Shown here: positions 8,130-13,648 of the stretch, piece by piece
Numbering within the stretch: position 1 is the first letter of the stretch
How the letters are laid out: the number at the start of each line of letters is the position of its first letter
Virus record (IMG/VR): IMGVR_UViG_3300048928_000271
Coordinates: 1-21,502 of that record
Origin: a virus
DNA: 21,502 nt
Reading direction: 5' to 3' (one strand)
Translations under genes and position numbers: made by a program
The notes under the pieces: generated by a model
What the model was told of the DNA's origin: nothing
What the model saw: the letters and a program-made list of their open reading frames with translations, nothing else
The model's database searches: none

Positions 8130-8557
8130 AGGTCACCTCCGCAGTAATTACCGGCCAGCATGGAAACTCCGCCAGTATTCGTCCCACTTTTGGCATTGCG
8201 CATATAACGCTCTCTGGATTTAACGCTGCAGTTTGAATCGCACAGCTGCTGCCAGACCGTCGCCGCCCGGCGGAAGTAGCGCCGGCTTTCCAGGCTCCTC
8301 GCCACCAGTTCCAGATTGCGCATTGCTTCTGAGGTATCCTCTGGCTGGATTTTGTCATTTCCTTCAGGGCTACCGACGACACGATAACGAAATACACTCG
8401 ACGTTTCGGCACTCGCCAGACGGCCCTCGTAATACATGCGGTGTACCGCGTTCTTCACAGACATGGGGTTGCACTGAGGGAAGGCTGCAATGATGTTCCG
8501 CATCATCACCCCAGGGTTTTTCTCGATAAACTCGAATGCCGATTTAGCAATAATCAT
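8117..8557 (-). CDS. PerC-family transcriptional regulator
   Basis: The 146-residue protein starts at ATG 8557, overlapping the replication gene stop (ATGA). The region about residues 78-125 (LELVARSLESRRYFRRAA, TVWQQLCDSNC, SRERYMRNA) is the PerC-type signature, with the RRAA-x-W pattern. The N-terminal 60 residues (AFEFIEKNPGVMMRNI, SVKNAVHRMYYEGRL, FRYRV) look like a winged helix, giving a two-domain regulator. PerC relatives in phages can affect host genes, as PerC activates LEE in EPEC; the target here is unknown. It occupies the place where a helicase-loader gene (lambda P or DnaC-like) is often found. Confidence 0.8.
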   Translation of the reverse strand: MIIAKSAFEFIEKNPGVMMRNIIAAFPQCNPMSVKNAVHRMYYEGRLASAETSSVFRYRVVGSPEGNDKIQPEDTSEAMRNLELVARSLESRRYFRRAATVWQQLCDSNCSVKSRERYMRNAKSGTNTGGVSMLAGNYCGGDLCSD

Positions 8558-9465
8558 CCCCGAAACCCCGCTGGAATTGTGTTTTGTACCGGGCTAACTG
8601 AATTGATATCCCGTGGCTTGTTTTTTTCCCATGCCTCTCTTGGCGGCCGGCCTTTAGCATCCCAGCGGATAGCGCTTTGCAGATAGCCTTCGAATTTTTT
8701 TGGGCCAAAGAGCGTCTCAGGTCGCATGTACTGGTATTGCTCGTCGTTTTCATGCCAGTGCTCATGCTTCAGGTCGATTACCAGTTTCAGGTCGCTGACG
8801 GCATGTCCATCGCGTAGACGGGCACGGATGTTTTCCAGGGAGGATTTTGATTTCTGGAAACGGGAACCGCTGACCTGGTTCAGGTGGGCCAGAACTTCGA
8901 TCGCATGATCGGTAATAACCACTTCAGGATCCGGCTTATCGTCGGGATCCGCAGGAACCCGACAAGAAGGTTTTTTAGATGACGGATCTAATGACGGATC
9001 TAATGACGGATCGCCTTCAACCATTGAGGGGTCCCCCCGCAATATTTGAGGGGATGCAGACCCATTATTTGAGGCCTCAGATTTTGACCCTTCAAATTTT
9101 GAACCCTCAATTTCTGAGGCCTCAAATTTTGATTGTTCCTTAGGAGGCGAATAGAAAATTTTTGCCTCTGCAGCTGCACGCTCCAGCATGTCTACGTTTA
9201 GTTTGTAGACGTTCGAGTTATTCTTCCCACCAACCCGGCGCTCTTGTTTCTTCAGCCACCCTTTTGCTTCCAGTTTTTTAATAGCGCTGCGTACAGTATT
9301 CTCACTCTTGGCACCGATCTGGCGCTGTATAGTGGTCACAGCAGGCCAGGAAACGCCTTCATCGTTGCTGAAGTCAGCCAGGCGGGCCATGACCGCTATT
9401 TCGGATATGATTAGGCCTTTGAAAGCGCATGCTTCCCAGACCAGACCGTGTAATTTACTGCTCAT
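8554..9465 (-). CDS. Phage replication protein, lambda O-like role (HTH plus conserved phage C-terminal domain)
   Basis: The 303-residue protein has an N-terminal helix-turn-helix of the phage replication type (SWPAVTTIQRQIGAKSENTV, AIKKLEAKGWLKKQ, about 40-75). A low-complexity middle is encoded by DNA repeats (about 110-163). The C-terminal conserved phage domain (about 195-285) includes HLNQVSGSRF, IRARLRDGH and RPETLFGPKKFEGYLQSA. The layout parallels lambda O: an origin-binding N-domain, iterons inside the gene, and a C-domain that contacts helicase or loader. Start ATG 9465 has GAGGG upstream and overlaps the DUF4222 gene by 11 bp. No helicase or loader gene is recognised downstream in the window, so host DnaB/DnaC is probably recruited directly or through an unrecognised factor. 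Confidence 0.88.
   Translation of the reverse strand: MSSKLHGLVWEACAFKGLIISEIAVMARLADFSNDEGVSWPAVTTIQRQIGAKSENTVRSAIKKLEAKGWLKKQERRVGGKNNSNVYKLNVDMLERAAAEAKIFYSPPKEQSKFEASEIEGSKFEGSKSEASNNGSASPQILRGDPSMVEGDPSLDPSLDPSSKKPSCRVPADPDDKPDPEVVITDHAIEVLAHLNQVSGSRFQKSKSSLENIRARLRDGHAVSDLKLVIDLKHEHWHENDEQYQYMRPETLFGPKKFEGYLQSAIRWDAKGRPPREAWEKNKPRDINSVSPVQNTIPAGFRG
8979..9132. repeat. Iteron-like repeats inside the replication gene, candidate origin
   Basis: Two arrays lie in the middle of the replication gene. At 9060-9132, units of the type CCTCAAATTTTGA repeat with an exact 15-bp period (starts near 9060, 9075, 9090, 9105, 9120). At 8979-9013, ATGACGGATCTA repeats every 12 bp, three copies with the last truncated. 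Both keep frame and give peptide repeats (SKFEA-like and DPSL). Lambda's origin is likewise a set of iterons inside O, so this is the best candidate origin. Binding is inferred. Confidence 0.6.
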
Positions 9466-9634
9466 GGCTGCCCTCTACTTCCCTGAACTTGCGTTGAAAC
9501 TGATCGAGTGGGCTGAAACATTCGTGCGGATACCCTTCTCGCAGGTAAATGACACGCCGTGTCTCAGGCTCCCAGCGGATGACTCTGACGGGTTTTCCGT
9601 AGTGATCTTTAAACTTTCGTTTAACTTCTCGCAT
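9455..9634 (-). CDS. DUF4222 family small phage protein
   Basis: A 59-residue protein read directly from the minus strand. It starts MREVKRKFKDHYGKPVRVI, continues with WEPETRRVIYLREGYPHEC and ends QRKFREVEGSHEQ at TAA 9455. This matches the DUF4222 family found just upstream of lambdoid replication genes. GGAGGG lies about 11 bases before the ATG. It overlaps the replication gene by 11 bp, which supports translational coupling. Function is unknown. It also overlaps, in another frame, the 3' half of the longer hypothetical gene 9475-9801. Confidence 0.85.
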   Translation of the reverse strand: MREVKRKFKDHYGKPVRVIRWEPETRRVIYLREGYPHECFSPLDQFQRKFREVEGSHEQ

Positions 9635-9801
9635 AGCGATTTAGCCCTCCGGTTAAAGACCCCCGCAACTCCACGCGCCCGGCTGTGGTTACATTCGACC
9701 CACTTCCCGCATACCATGCGTTCATACCGAAACGACGAAACACCCGGGATCGGGTACATCCGTAGTTGCGGTAAGTGAGGATTTACGATTAAATTGCTCA
9801 T
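9475..9801 (-). CDS. Hypothetical phage protein overlapping DUF4222 gene
   Basis: Open frame of 108 residues from ATG 9801 (MSNLIVNPHLPQLRMYPI). The boundary motif GTGTATGGAGAA ends at 9811; a closer ATG at 9810 is only 2 nt from the SD and less likely. The first 55 residues look coding (PGVSSFRYERMVCGKW, ARGVAGVFNRRAKSLC). The last 53 share DNA with the better supported DUF4222 gene and turn Ser/Thr-rich without family-like features. Either the overlap is real, or a stop has been lost and the functional protein ends near residue 60. No family recognised. Confidence 0.5.
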   Translation of the reverse strand: MSNLIVNPHLPQLRMYPIPGVSSFRYERMVCGKWVECNHSRARGVAGVFNRRAKSLCEKLNESLKITTENPSESSAGSLRHGVSFTCEKGIRTNVSAHSISFNASSGK

Positions 9802-9806
9802 GCGGA

Positions 9807-10355
9807 TCATTTCTCCATACACGTTGATTTATCTGCCACGACGCCCGGAGCTGCACACTCGCGGGCGTCACTCTTTTCTGGTTGACAGAAGACGCGGAAA
9901 AGCAACGTCAGATGTTCCTGCCATTTCGCCATCACCTGATAGCTGTTCTCCTCAATCTGCTCGCGTTCGGCCTGGTCAATTACACCATCCGCGGTTGCTT
10001 TACGCAGAAACTGTGAATGTCTGCCGATCCACTCAATGGACTCCATCAGGCGCTGGTTAATATCGGCGTTGTCCACATCCTCAATATCTGCCAGCGGTAC
10101 AAAGACCCCGTTCGAGTGGCGCGCTATCGCATTGGCGATATGATTTGACCCACCAGCCCGTTGCAGGACCATTGCCCATCCGAGCGGGAAAATCTGATCA
10201 CCATCAGCACGTAAGCGGTTAAATAACGCGTTTTCTGTAACATCCAGCCATTCCGCTGCCTCTACATAACCGCCGTCCAAATCAGTGATAGTTTTTTTGA
10301 TCGCAGCTACCAGCCAAGCTGGCTGCTTATCAACTTTCCATTCAGGTTCATTCAT
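9807..10355 (-). CDS. YmfL/CII-type (CP76) phage regulatory protein
   Basis: The 182-residue protein resembles E. coli e14 YmfL and the phage regulatory protein CII (CP76) family. It has an N-terminal DNA-binding region (KQPAWLVAAIKKTITDL, YVEAAEWLDVTENALFNRL, IFPLGWAMVLQRAGG, residues 9-68) and a helical C-terminal half (NADINQRLMESIEWIGR, ADGVIDQAEREQIEE) of the type that mediates multimerisation. It sits after cro and before the replication genes, the place of lambda cII, and probably controls the lysis-lysogeny choice or replication genes. Start ATG 10355 is the only Met near the family N-terminus. Confidence 0.8.
   Translation of the reverse strand: MNEPEWKVDKQPAWLVAAIKKTITDLDGGYVEAAEWLDVTENALFNRLRADGDQIFPLGWAMVLQRAGGSNHIANAIARHSNGVFVPLADIEDVDNADINQRLMESIEWIGRHSQFLRKATADGVIDQAEREQIEENSYQVMAKWQEHLTLLFRVFCQPEKSDARECAAPGVVADKSTCMEK
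9811..9822 (-). promoter_or_regulatory. Boundary/RBS motif GTGTATGGAGAA
   Basis: Copy of the recurring motif. It lies at the end of the YmfL-like gene, whose last codons (ACG TGT ATG GAG AAA TGA) it encodes. Confidence 0.6.
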
Positions 10356-10383
10356 TGTTCAATACCTCTGTTGGTGCCGAACG

Positions 10384-10428
10384 CTCCTTCGGATATTCTT
10401 GGTTTTCCACACCTAAGGACCGAAGGAG
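10384..10428 (+). promoter_or_regulatory. Perfect inverted repeat that can hide the SD of the plus-strand gene
   Basis: CTCCTTCGG (10384-10392) and CCGAAGGAG (10420-10428) are perfect 9-bp complements around a 27-nt loop. The right arm contains the AAGGAG of the Shine-Dalgarno sequence for ATG 10436. In RNA the stem would cover that SD, suggesting translational control. Confidence 0.55.
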
Positions 10429-10435
10429 GTTCTGT

Positions 10436-10906
10436 ATGGCAATTGATTTCGCTAAGATCTTCATCTCTCATGTTCGTAATGTTTCCAAAGCCAATAAGTG
10501 GTTTACAGAAGGCGAAGCAGTCCCTACCTATCGGTCCTGGATCCGTGCTGAGCAGTTGCTGCGACTTGACGTTGTTCTGGTTAAGCACAGAGAGCGCTTT
10601 TCCGCTCCTTGGGAGCCTCTTTTCGGACGTAATGGAATTACTCATCTTCTTGCGACTCGTTACGGCTGGTCACCTGAGCAAGTAAGGATGCTTTCTTTCG
10701 CTGATATTCTTCTTTCCCTGCAGCAAGATCTGGCAGAAGTGAATATCCCACCGGAGGTACTGGCCCTTCCTGAATACGTTCGCCAGTCTGACGAGTTCGA
10801 AACTCTCTCCCGAGGTCAATATCGAACTGAATTGCCACCTTGTCAGGAGCATGAATGGGATCATACGATTGCTGAGAGAGACCAAGGTCTGCGTAAGCCA
10901 CAATAA
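10436..10906 (+). CDS. Phage protein of unknown function, antisense to the early operon
   Basis: A 156-residue protein read from ATG 10436, seven bases after a near-perfect AAGGAGG. Composition is that of a folded soluble protein (FAKIFISHVRNVSKANKW, SWIRAEQLLRLDVVLV, WSPEQVRMLSFADILLSLQQ, IPPEVLALPEYV). I have the impression of a conserved phage protein but cannot name the family. It runs against the cro-to-Q operon, and its last 270 bp overlap the 160-residue minus-strand gene end to end. A plus-strand gene here would be expressed from its own promoter, as a lysogenic gene would. The strong RBS and SD-hiding stem favour a real gene. Confidence 0.6.
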   Translation: MAIDFAKIFISHVRNVSKANKWFTEGEAVPTYRSWIRAEQLLRLDVVLVKHRERFSAPWEPLFGRNGITHLLATRYGWSPEQVRMLSFADILLSLQQDLAEVNIPPEVLALPEYVRQSDEFETLSRGQYRTELPPCQEHEWDHTIAERDQGLRKPQ

Positions 10907-11120
10907 GTTCTTCAGCAGCTTCCAACTCGGTGACCGCACTACGATGTTCATCCAGTTTTTCCTGCTGAAATGAGCAGTACAAAATGGCATTGGCTTTTCC
11001 AATGAGCCAGTCTGCTAAATCACGCCCTTCCAGCCCGCCGGCCCAAACGTGCGGGCTGTCTTTGAACACCTTCAGAGTTACTTCGTTATTGCTATTATTT
11101 TTGTCTGTTAAATTACCCAC
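10638..11120 (-). CDS. Hypothetical early phage protein after cro
   Basis: A 160-residue frame starts at GTG 11120, with AGGGGG seven bases upstream, 28 bp after the cro stop. Residues 1-85 look clearly protein-like (VFKDSPHVWAGGLEGRDLAD, WLIGKANAILYCSF, TELEAAEELIVAYADLGLSQ), with a helical acidic middle. The C-terminal 75 residues lie over the end of the convergent plus-strand gene and look less convincing. No family recognised. Position directly after cro suggests an early regulatory or accessory role. Confidence 0.6.
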   Translation of the reverse strand: MGNLTDKNNSNNEVTLKVFKDSPHVWAGGLEGRDLADWLIGKANAILYCSFQQEKLDEHRSAVTELEAAEELIVAYADLGLSQQSYDPIHAPDKVAIQFDIDLGREFRTRQTGERIQEGPVPPVGYSLLPDLAAGKEEYQRKKASLLAQVTSRNESQEDE

Positions 11121-11148
11121 GGCTTACCCCCTATCTCTGTGGTTTCTG

Positions 11149-11379
11149 TTACACCCCTGAAGCGCTATTGTTCTGATTAGCACCCTCGCCATAGAGCAAC
11201 CAATGAGGATCGCAATGTAGGGCTGAAGACAATTCGATGATGTAACGGGGCCTCTTAGTTAAACCCGCCTCGATCGCTTGTAATGACTGCTGGGTCATTC
11301 CGACCAATTCAGCCAATTGCGCTTGTGAGAGATTCATCTCTTCACGTTTATTCTTTAATCTTTGAGAAATTGATTCCAT
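11149..11379 (-). CDS. Cro-type repressor (XRE-family HTH)
   Basis: The 76-residue protein is a single XRE helix-turn-helix domain: ISQRLKNKREEMNLSQAQLA, then VGMTQQSLQAIEAGLTKRPR, then LSSALHCDPHWLLYG. It resembles the N-terminal domain of the CI protein next to it (same KxPR and CDPxWL blocks), as expected for Cro/CI pairs that read the same operators. It diverges from CI across a 97-bp region with three operators. Start ATG 11379 has GGGGGTG immediately upstream. Confidence 0.88.
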   Translation of the reverse strand: MESISQRLKNKREEMNLSQAQLAELVGMTQQSLQAIEAGLTKRPRYIIELSSALHCDPHWLLYGEGANQNNSASGV

Positions 11380-11388
11380 AACACCCCC

Positions 11389-11402
11389 ACAGTTTTATCT
11401 GT
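11389..11402. promoter_or_regulatory. Operator ACAGTTTTATCTGT (cro-proximal)
   Basis: First of three ACAG-N6-CTGT sites between cro and the CI gene. Its centre is 22 bp from the next. An identical site occurs at 12234-12247. Confidence 0.75.
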
Positions 11403-11431
11403 ATTTTTGAACAGATATTACTGTTTGTCAA
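11403..11431 (-). promoter_or_regulatory. PR-like early promoter
   Basis: On the minus strand a perfect -35 TTGACA (11426-11431) is followed 17 bp later by AAAAAT (11403-11408), a weak -10. The middle operator lies within the spacer, so repressor binding would block polymerase. Confidence 0.55.
11411..11424. promoter_or_regulatory. Operator ACAGATATTACTGT (middle)
   Basis: Second ACAG-N6-CTGT site, inside the PR spacer. Confidence 0.75.
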
Positions 11432-11449
11432 TCACAGTTTAAACTGTGA
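11432..11449. promoter_or_regulatory. Operator, perfect 18-bp palindrome (CI-proximal)
   Basis: TCACAGTTTAAACTGTGA is a perfect palindrome containing the ACAG-N6-CTGT core. Its centre is 23 bp from the middle operator. As the most symmetric site it may be the tightest. Confidence 0.78.
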
Positions 11450-11476
11450 CCATGAGGCCATGGGAATGGAGGAGCT

Positions 11477-12109
11477 ATGAGCCTTGCAGAACGCGTAAAG
11501 CAAAAAAGAATCGAACTTGGTCTTACTCAAGAGCAAGCAGCTGAAAGGGCAGGAATAAGGCAGCAATCATGGGCCAGTATTGAGGATGGAAAAACTAAAA
11601 AGCCTCGCAACATTGTAGGAATAAGCAAAGCTCTTAAGTGTGACCCAACATGGTTGATGAACGGTGGACCTTTCATGGCACTTTCCGATGTGAATTCTAG
11701 GAAAGTACCTTTGAACAGTTACGTCCAGGCTGGGGCATTAGCAGAAAAACACCCTATTGATGCATTTGATGGTAGCTTCGAATACATCATGACAGACCTT
11801 GATATTTCTGAGTTTACTTTTGCACTAAGGATAGAAGGTGATTCAATGGAGCCTGACTTTAAAGAAGGCGACATTATCATTGTTGATCCAGAGTTAGAGC
11901 CTGTTCCGGGAGAGTTTGTTGTTGCTAAAAATGGTGATAATGAGGCTACTTTTAAAAAGTACCGTCCAACATTTACCGATATTTCAGGCCGCCAGCAATA
12001 TGAACTGGTCCCCCTTAATGACGACTATCCCACAATTAATAGCTCTGAACGCCCGTTGAAAATTATCGGCGTAATGGTCGAACATAGAATTTACAGGCGA
12101 AAAAGGTAA
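11477..12109 (+). CDS. CI-type prophage repressor with S24 autocleavage domain
   Basis: The 210-residue protein has an XRE HTH (LAERVKQKRIELGLTQEQAA, AGIRQQSWASIEDG, residues 3-38) and a C-terminal LexA/CI-like S24 domain. The Ala-Gly cleavage site is at 85-86 (SYVQAGALAE), the nucleophile Ser is at 123 (GDSMEP) and the general-base Lys is at 160 (EATFKKY). RecA-stimulated autocleavage would therefore induce the prophage after DNA damage. Start ATG 11477 follows GGAGG at 11468-11472. It diverges from cro and ends before a terminator at 12126. Confidence 0.93.
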   Translation: MSLAERVKQKRIELGLTQEQAAERAGIRQQSWASIEDGKTKKPRNIVGISKALKCDPTWLMNGGPFMALSDVNSRKVPLNSYVQAGALAEKHPIDAFDGSFEYIMTDLDISEFTFALRIEGDSMEPDFKEGDIIIVDPELEPVPGEFVVAKNGDNEATFKKYRPTFTDISGRQQYELVPLNDDYPTINSSERPLKIIGVMVEHRIYRRKR

Positions 12110-12125
12110 ATCCTTCCTCACATGA

Positions 12126-12147
12126 ACCGGCCAGCGCCGGTTTTTTT
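12126..12147 (+). terminator. Rho-independent terminator after the CI gene
   Basis: ACCGGC, loop CAGC, GCCGGT, then seven T. It begins 17 bp after the repressor stop. Confidence 0.85.
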
Positions 12148-12209
12148 ACGTCTTTAGTTTCATAAAAAACAATAAATTACAGTTTTTTTAGTTAACACCA
12201 CAGTTTAAT

Positions 12210-12223
12210 ACAGTTTTGACTGT
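12210..12223. promoter_or_regulatory. OL-like operator ACAGTTTTGACTGT
   Basis: Same ACAG-N6-CTGT core as the sites between cro and CI. It overlaps the upstream edge of the PL-like -35. Half-sites (ACAGTTT) lie just before at 12179 and 12200. Confidence 0.7.
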
Positions 12224-12252
12224 TGACGAATTAACAGTTTTATCTGTATTAT
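12223..12252 (+). promoter_or_regulatory. PL-like promoter for the left operon
   Basis: TTGACG (12223-12228) and TATTAT (12247-12252) with an 18-bp spacer. The spacer holds the second OL operator. It reads rightward toward the yfdP-to-int genes. Confidence 0.6.
12234..12247. promoter_or_regulatory. OL-like operator ACAGTTTTATCTGT
   Basis: Identical in sequence to the cro-proximal operator at 11389-11402. It lies inside the PL spacer, 24 bp centre to centre from the previous operator. Confidence 0.75.
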
Positions 12253-12357
12253 TAGTCCATCAACAGCGAACAGGCAGGACGCCCACGAAGTAGCCGCCCG
12301 GGGCATACGAAGACCGGGATGATTCGCAGGCACGAAAAAGCGCCCCGTAGGACGCTT

Positions 12358-12370
12358 CGCTCTTTAACAA
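12358..12370 (+). promoter_or_regulatory. boxA-like antitermination site
   Basis: CGCTCTTTAACAA matches the boxA core (CGCTCTTTA) of lambdoid nut sites and rRNA leaders, about 100 bp into the PL transcript. A short imperfect stem-loop (AAGCG...CGCTT) precedes it. I see no clear boxB and recognise no N gene, so the antiterminator, if any, is unknown. Confidence 0.45.
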
Positions 12371-12386
12371 CCTGGGTATTCCGATT

Positions 12387-12872
12387 CTACAAGTCTCGGT
12401 AATGCATTTTGTCTTTACCATAAGCCGCATTACATCTTTGACACTGGATCTGAGAAAAATGTTCTTCTCGACCAGCGTGGAAAAACGTCGAAGAGCTTGG
12501 CTGCAAGATAGATATTACACGTTGGTTAAAGCATTGAGAACAATAGTAAATAATAGTTTCTTCGCCATCTATTATTTTTTTTACTGAGTAGACTAAGGCT
12601 CCAGTATCAAATTTTTTCAAAACAAAATCAGCGGTTTGTTTTTCAAAGTTCTCAAACTCAGAAATTTTATCTTTGAGATGCATTACCTCTTCGTCACGAA
12701 GGCGGATCGCATCACCGAGCGAGAAACACTCGGCCTGAAGAGTGATTAGCTTACCCTGAAGATCAACAGTTGCAGCTTTAACTTCTGCATCAGTTTTGGC
12801 GCCATTAATAACTTTGACAAGACCGGCAGTCTCTTTGATAGCGGCCATAGCCGCAGATAATTCAGCTATCAC
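12387..12872 (-). CDS. Phage coiled-coil and zinc-ribbon protein (unknown)
   Basis: From GTG 12872 the protein has 161 residues. The N-terminal half is helical (VIAELSAAMAAIKETAGLVK, EVKAATVDLQGKLITLQAE, LRDEEVMHLKDKISEFENF), probably a coiled coil. The C-terminal half has paired CxxC motifs (YYCSQCFNQ and IQCQRCNAAYG) that should bind zinc. The frame is open upstream to 13085 without family-like sequence, and ATG 12848 is an alternative start. It runs against the PL transcript, so it is likely expressed in the lysogen from its own promoter. Two direct repeats of CGTTGGGGA(A)TA(A)CC lie just upstream. Function unknown. Confidence 0.65.
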   Translation of the reverse strand: MIAELSAAMAAIKETAGLVKVINGAKTDAEVKAATVDLQGKLITLQAECFSLGDAIRLRDEEVMHLKDKISEFENFEKQTADFVLKKFDTGALVYSVKKIIDGEETIIYYCSQCFNQRVISILQPSSSTFFHAGREEHFSQIQCQRCNAAYGKDKMHYRDL

Positions 12873-12890
12873 TGTAAATACTCTTTTTTT

Positions 12891-12938
12891 CGTTGGGGAT
12901 ACCCAGATTAACCGAATCCTTGTCGTTGGGGAATAACC
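12891..12938. repeat. Direct repeat upstream of the zinc-ribbon gene
   Basis: CGTTGGGGATACC (12891-12903) and CGTTGGGGAATAACC (12924-12938) start 33 bp apart, about three helical turns. They could be a regulator-binding pair for the minus-strand gene starting at 12872. Confidence 0.45.
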
Positions 12939-13468
12939 AGGATCCACCTCGCCTGATGTGGGTAAAAGCAGGCACACAACATGAAAGCGCATTCCATCTT
13001 CCATCGGTCGTGGGGACTGGTTTGTTACTGAAGGAGTGCGCTTCCAGTTGTGAACGGCAATATTCGCAACCGTTGTATGGCACATGCAGCGTCAGCGGCC
13101 TGAGAGTCCCTTGATCCATGCGCTCTCAGGACAACCGGAATGTGCAAATCAGTGTCTGTATGCACGACAGCGATCCACCATCGTGGCGATACGGTGTGAC
13201 ACCCCGGAAGAGACGGGGACACAACAGGAAAGAGCACTGAAGATGCCAGGAAACGCCCTACCGCCTGGCAGACAGACGGGTTATCCCGCAAGGGGTGGCG
13301 GCAGTGCTCTTACCGTTGTGGTAATGCGGCTCAGCGCTCGCGGCGAGGCCAGTTCATTCAACATCTGAAATGAATACGTTCTTAATAGTGTAGCGCCGCC
13401 GGTAATGGCTGAGCCGGCAGGTGGAGGCACCACCGCCACAACCTCGTTTACTGTGCTGTGTGTAGTTT

Positions 13469-13509
13469 GGCGGTACCAGTTTGTTTCCCTTTCTGGTACC
13501 GCCCTTTTT
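13469..13509 (+). terminator. Strong intrinsic terminator before the C4-like RNA
   Basis: GGCGGTACCAG and CTGGTACCGCC form a perfect 11-bp stem with a 13-nt loop, followed by CTTTTT. Transcription from PL must pass it to reach yfdP, consistent with antitermination or a separate promoter. Confidence 0.85.
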
Positions 13510-13599
13510 ACACAAGACACAAGAGCATCACCGGGCGACGGGCTCATAACCCAATCCACCCGGGCGGCTGCTAACCGCAGATGCTCTTCTGTGTTGTGT
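13510..13599 (+). ncRNA. C4-like antisense RNA (C4/IsrK family)
   Basis: About 90 nt closed by a long interrupted stem: AAGAGCATC (13521-13529) pairs with GATGCTCTT (13580-13588), extended outward by ACAC/GTGT and ACACA/TGTGT. Inside are GGGCTCATAACCC (a small hairpin), the AACCCAATCCACCCGG core and a GCGG...CCGC hairpin, which I recognise as features of phage C4 RNAs (P1/P7 C4, Salmonella IsrK). C4 RNAs are cut from a leader and base-pair with downstream mRNA to block translation. Here GGCGGCTGC (13563-13571) is perfectly complementary to GCAGCCGCC (13621-13629), just upstream of the yfdP-like SD. No covariance model was run. Confidence 0.75.
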
Positions 13600-13607
13600 A
13601 TGGAGAA
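13596..13607 (+). promoter_or_regulatory. Boundary motif GTGTATGGAGAA
   Basis: Copy of the recurring element at the 3' edge of the C4-like RNA. Here it is 42 bp from the next start codon and does not act as its SD. Confidence 0.55.
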
Positions 13608-13620
13608 AATTCCGGCGGTT

Positions 13621-13629
13621 GCAGCCGCC
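13621..13629 (+). promoter_or_regulatory. Putative C4 target site in the yfdP leader
   Basis: GCAGCCGCC, the exact reverse complement of 13563-13571 in the C4-like RNA, lies 6 nt before the SD (GAGGG, 13636-13640). It is also the right arm of a local hairpin with GGCGG at 13614-13618. Confidence 0.55.
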
Positions 13630-13648
13630 TTTCATGAGGGTAAAAACC

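Larger units (their letters stand above)
12873..13509. other. Long leader region without a well supported gene
   Basis: About 640 bp. It holds direct repeats at 12891-12903 and 12924-12938, an 8-bp perfect hairpin at 13099-13130 (CCTGAGAG/CTCTCAGG) whose loop contains an ATG, and GC-rich inverted repeats at 13392-13435. The ATG in the hairpin (13118) opens a 40-codon frame to 13240 (MRSQDNRNVQISVCMHD) with no good SD. Other open frames here lack RBSs and protein-like composition. Confidence 0.5.

Noticed and set aside
10352-10645. 97-residue minus-strand frame between the YmfL-like and 160-residue genes
   Set aside because: It is the shadow of the plus-strand gene at 10436-10906, has no SD, and its composition is not protein-like.
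12873-13085. N-terminal extension of the zinc-ribbon protein to 13085
   Set aside because: No start with an SD, poor composition, and the stretch contains the direct repeats that look regulatory.
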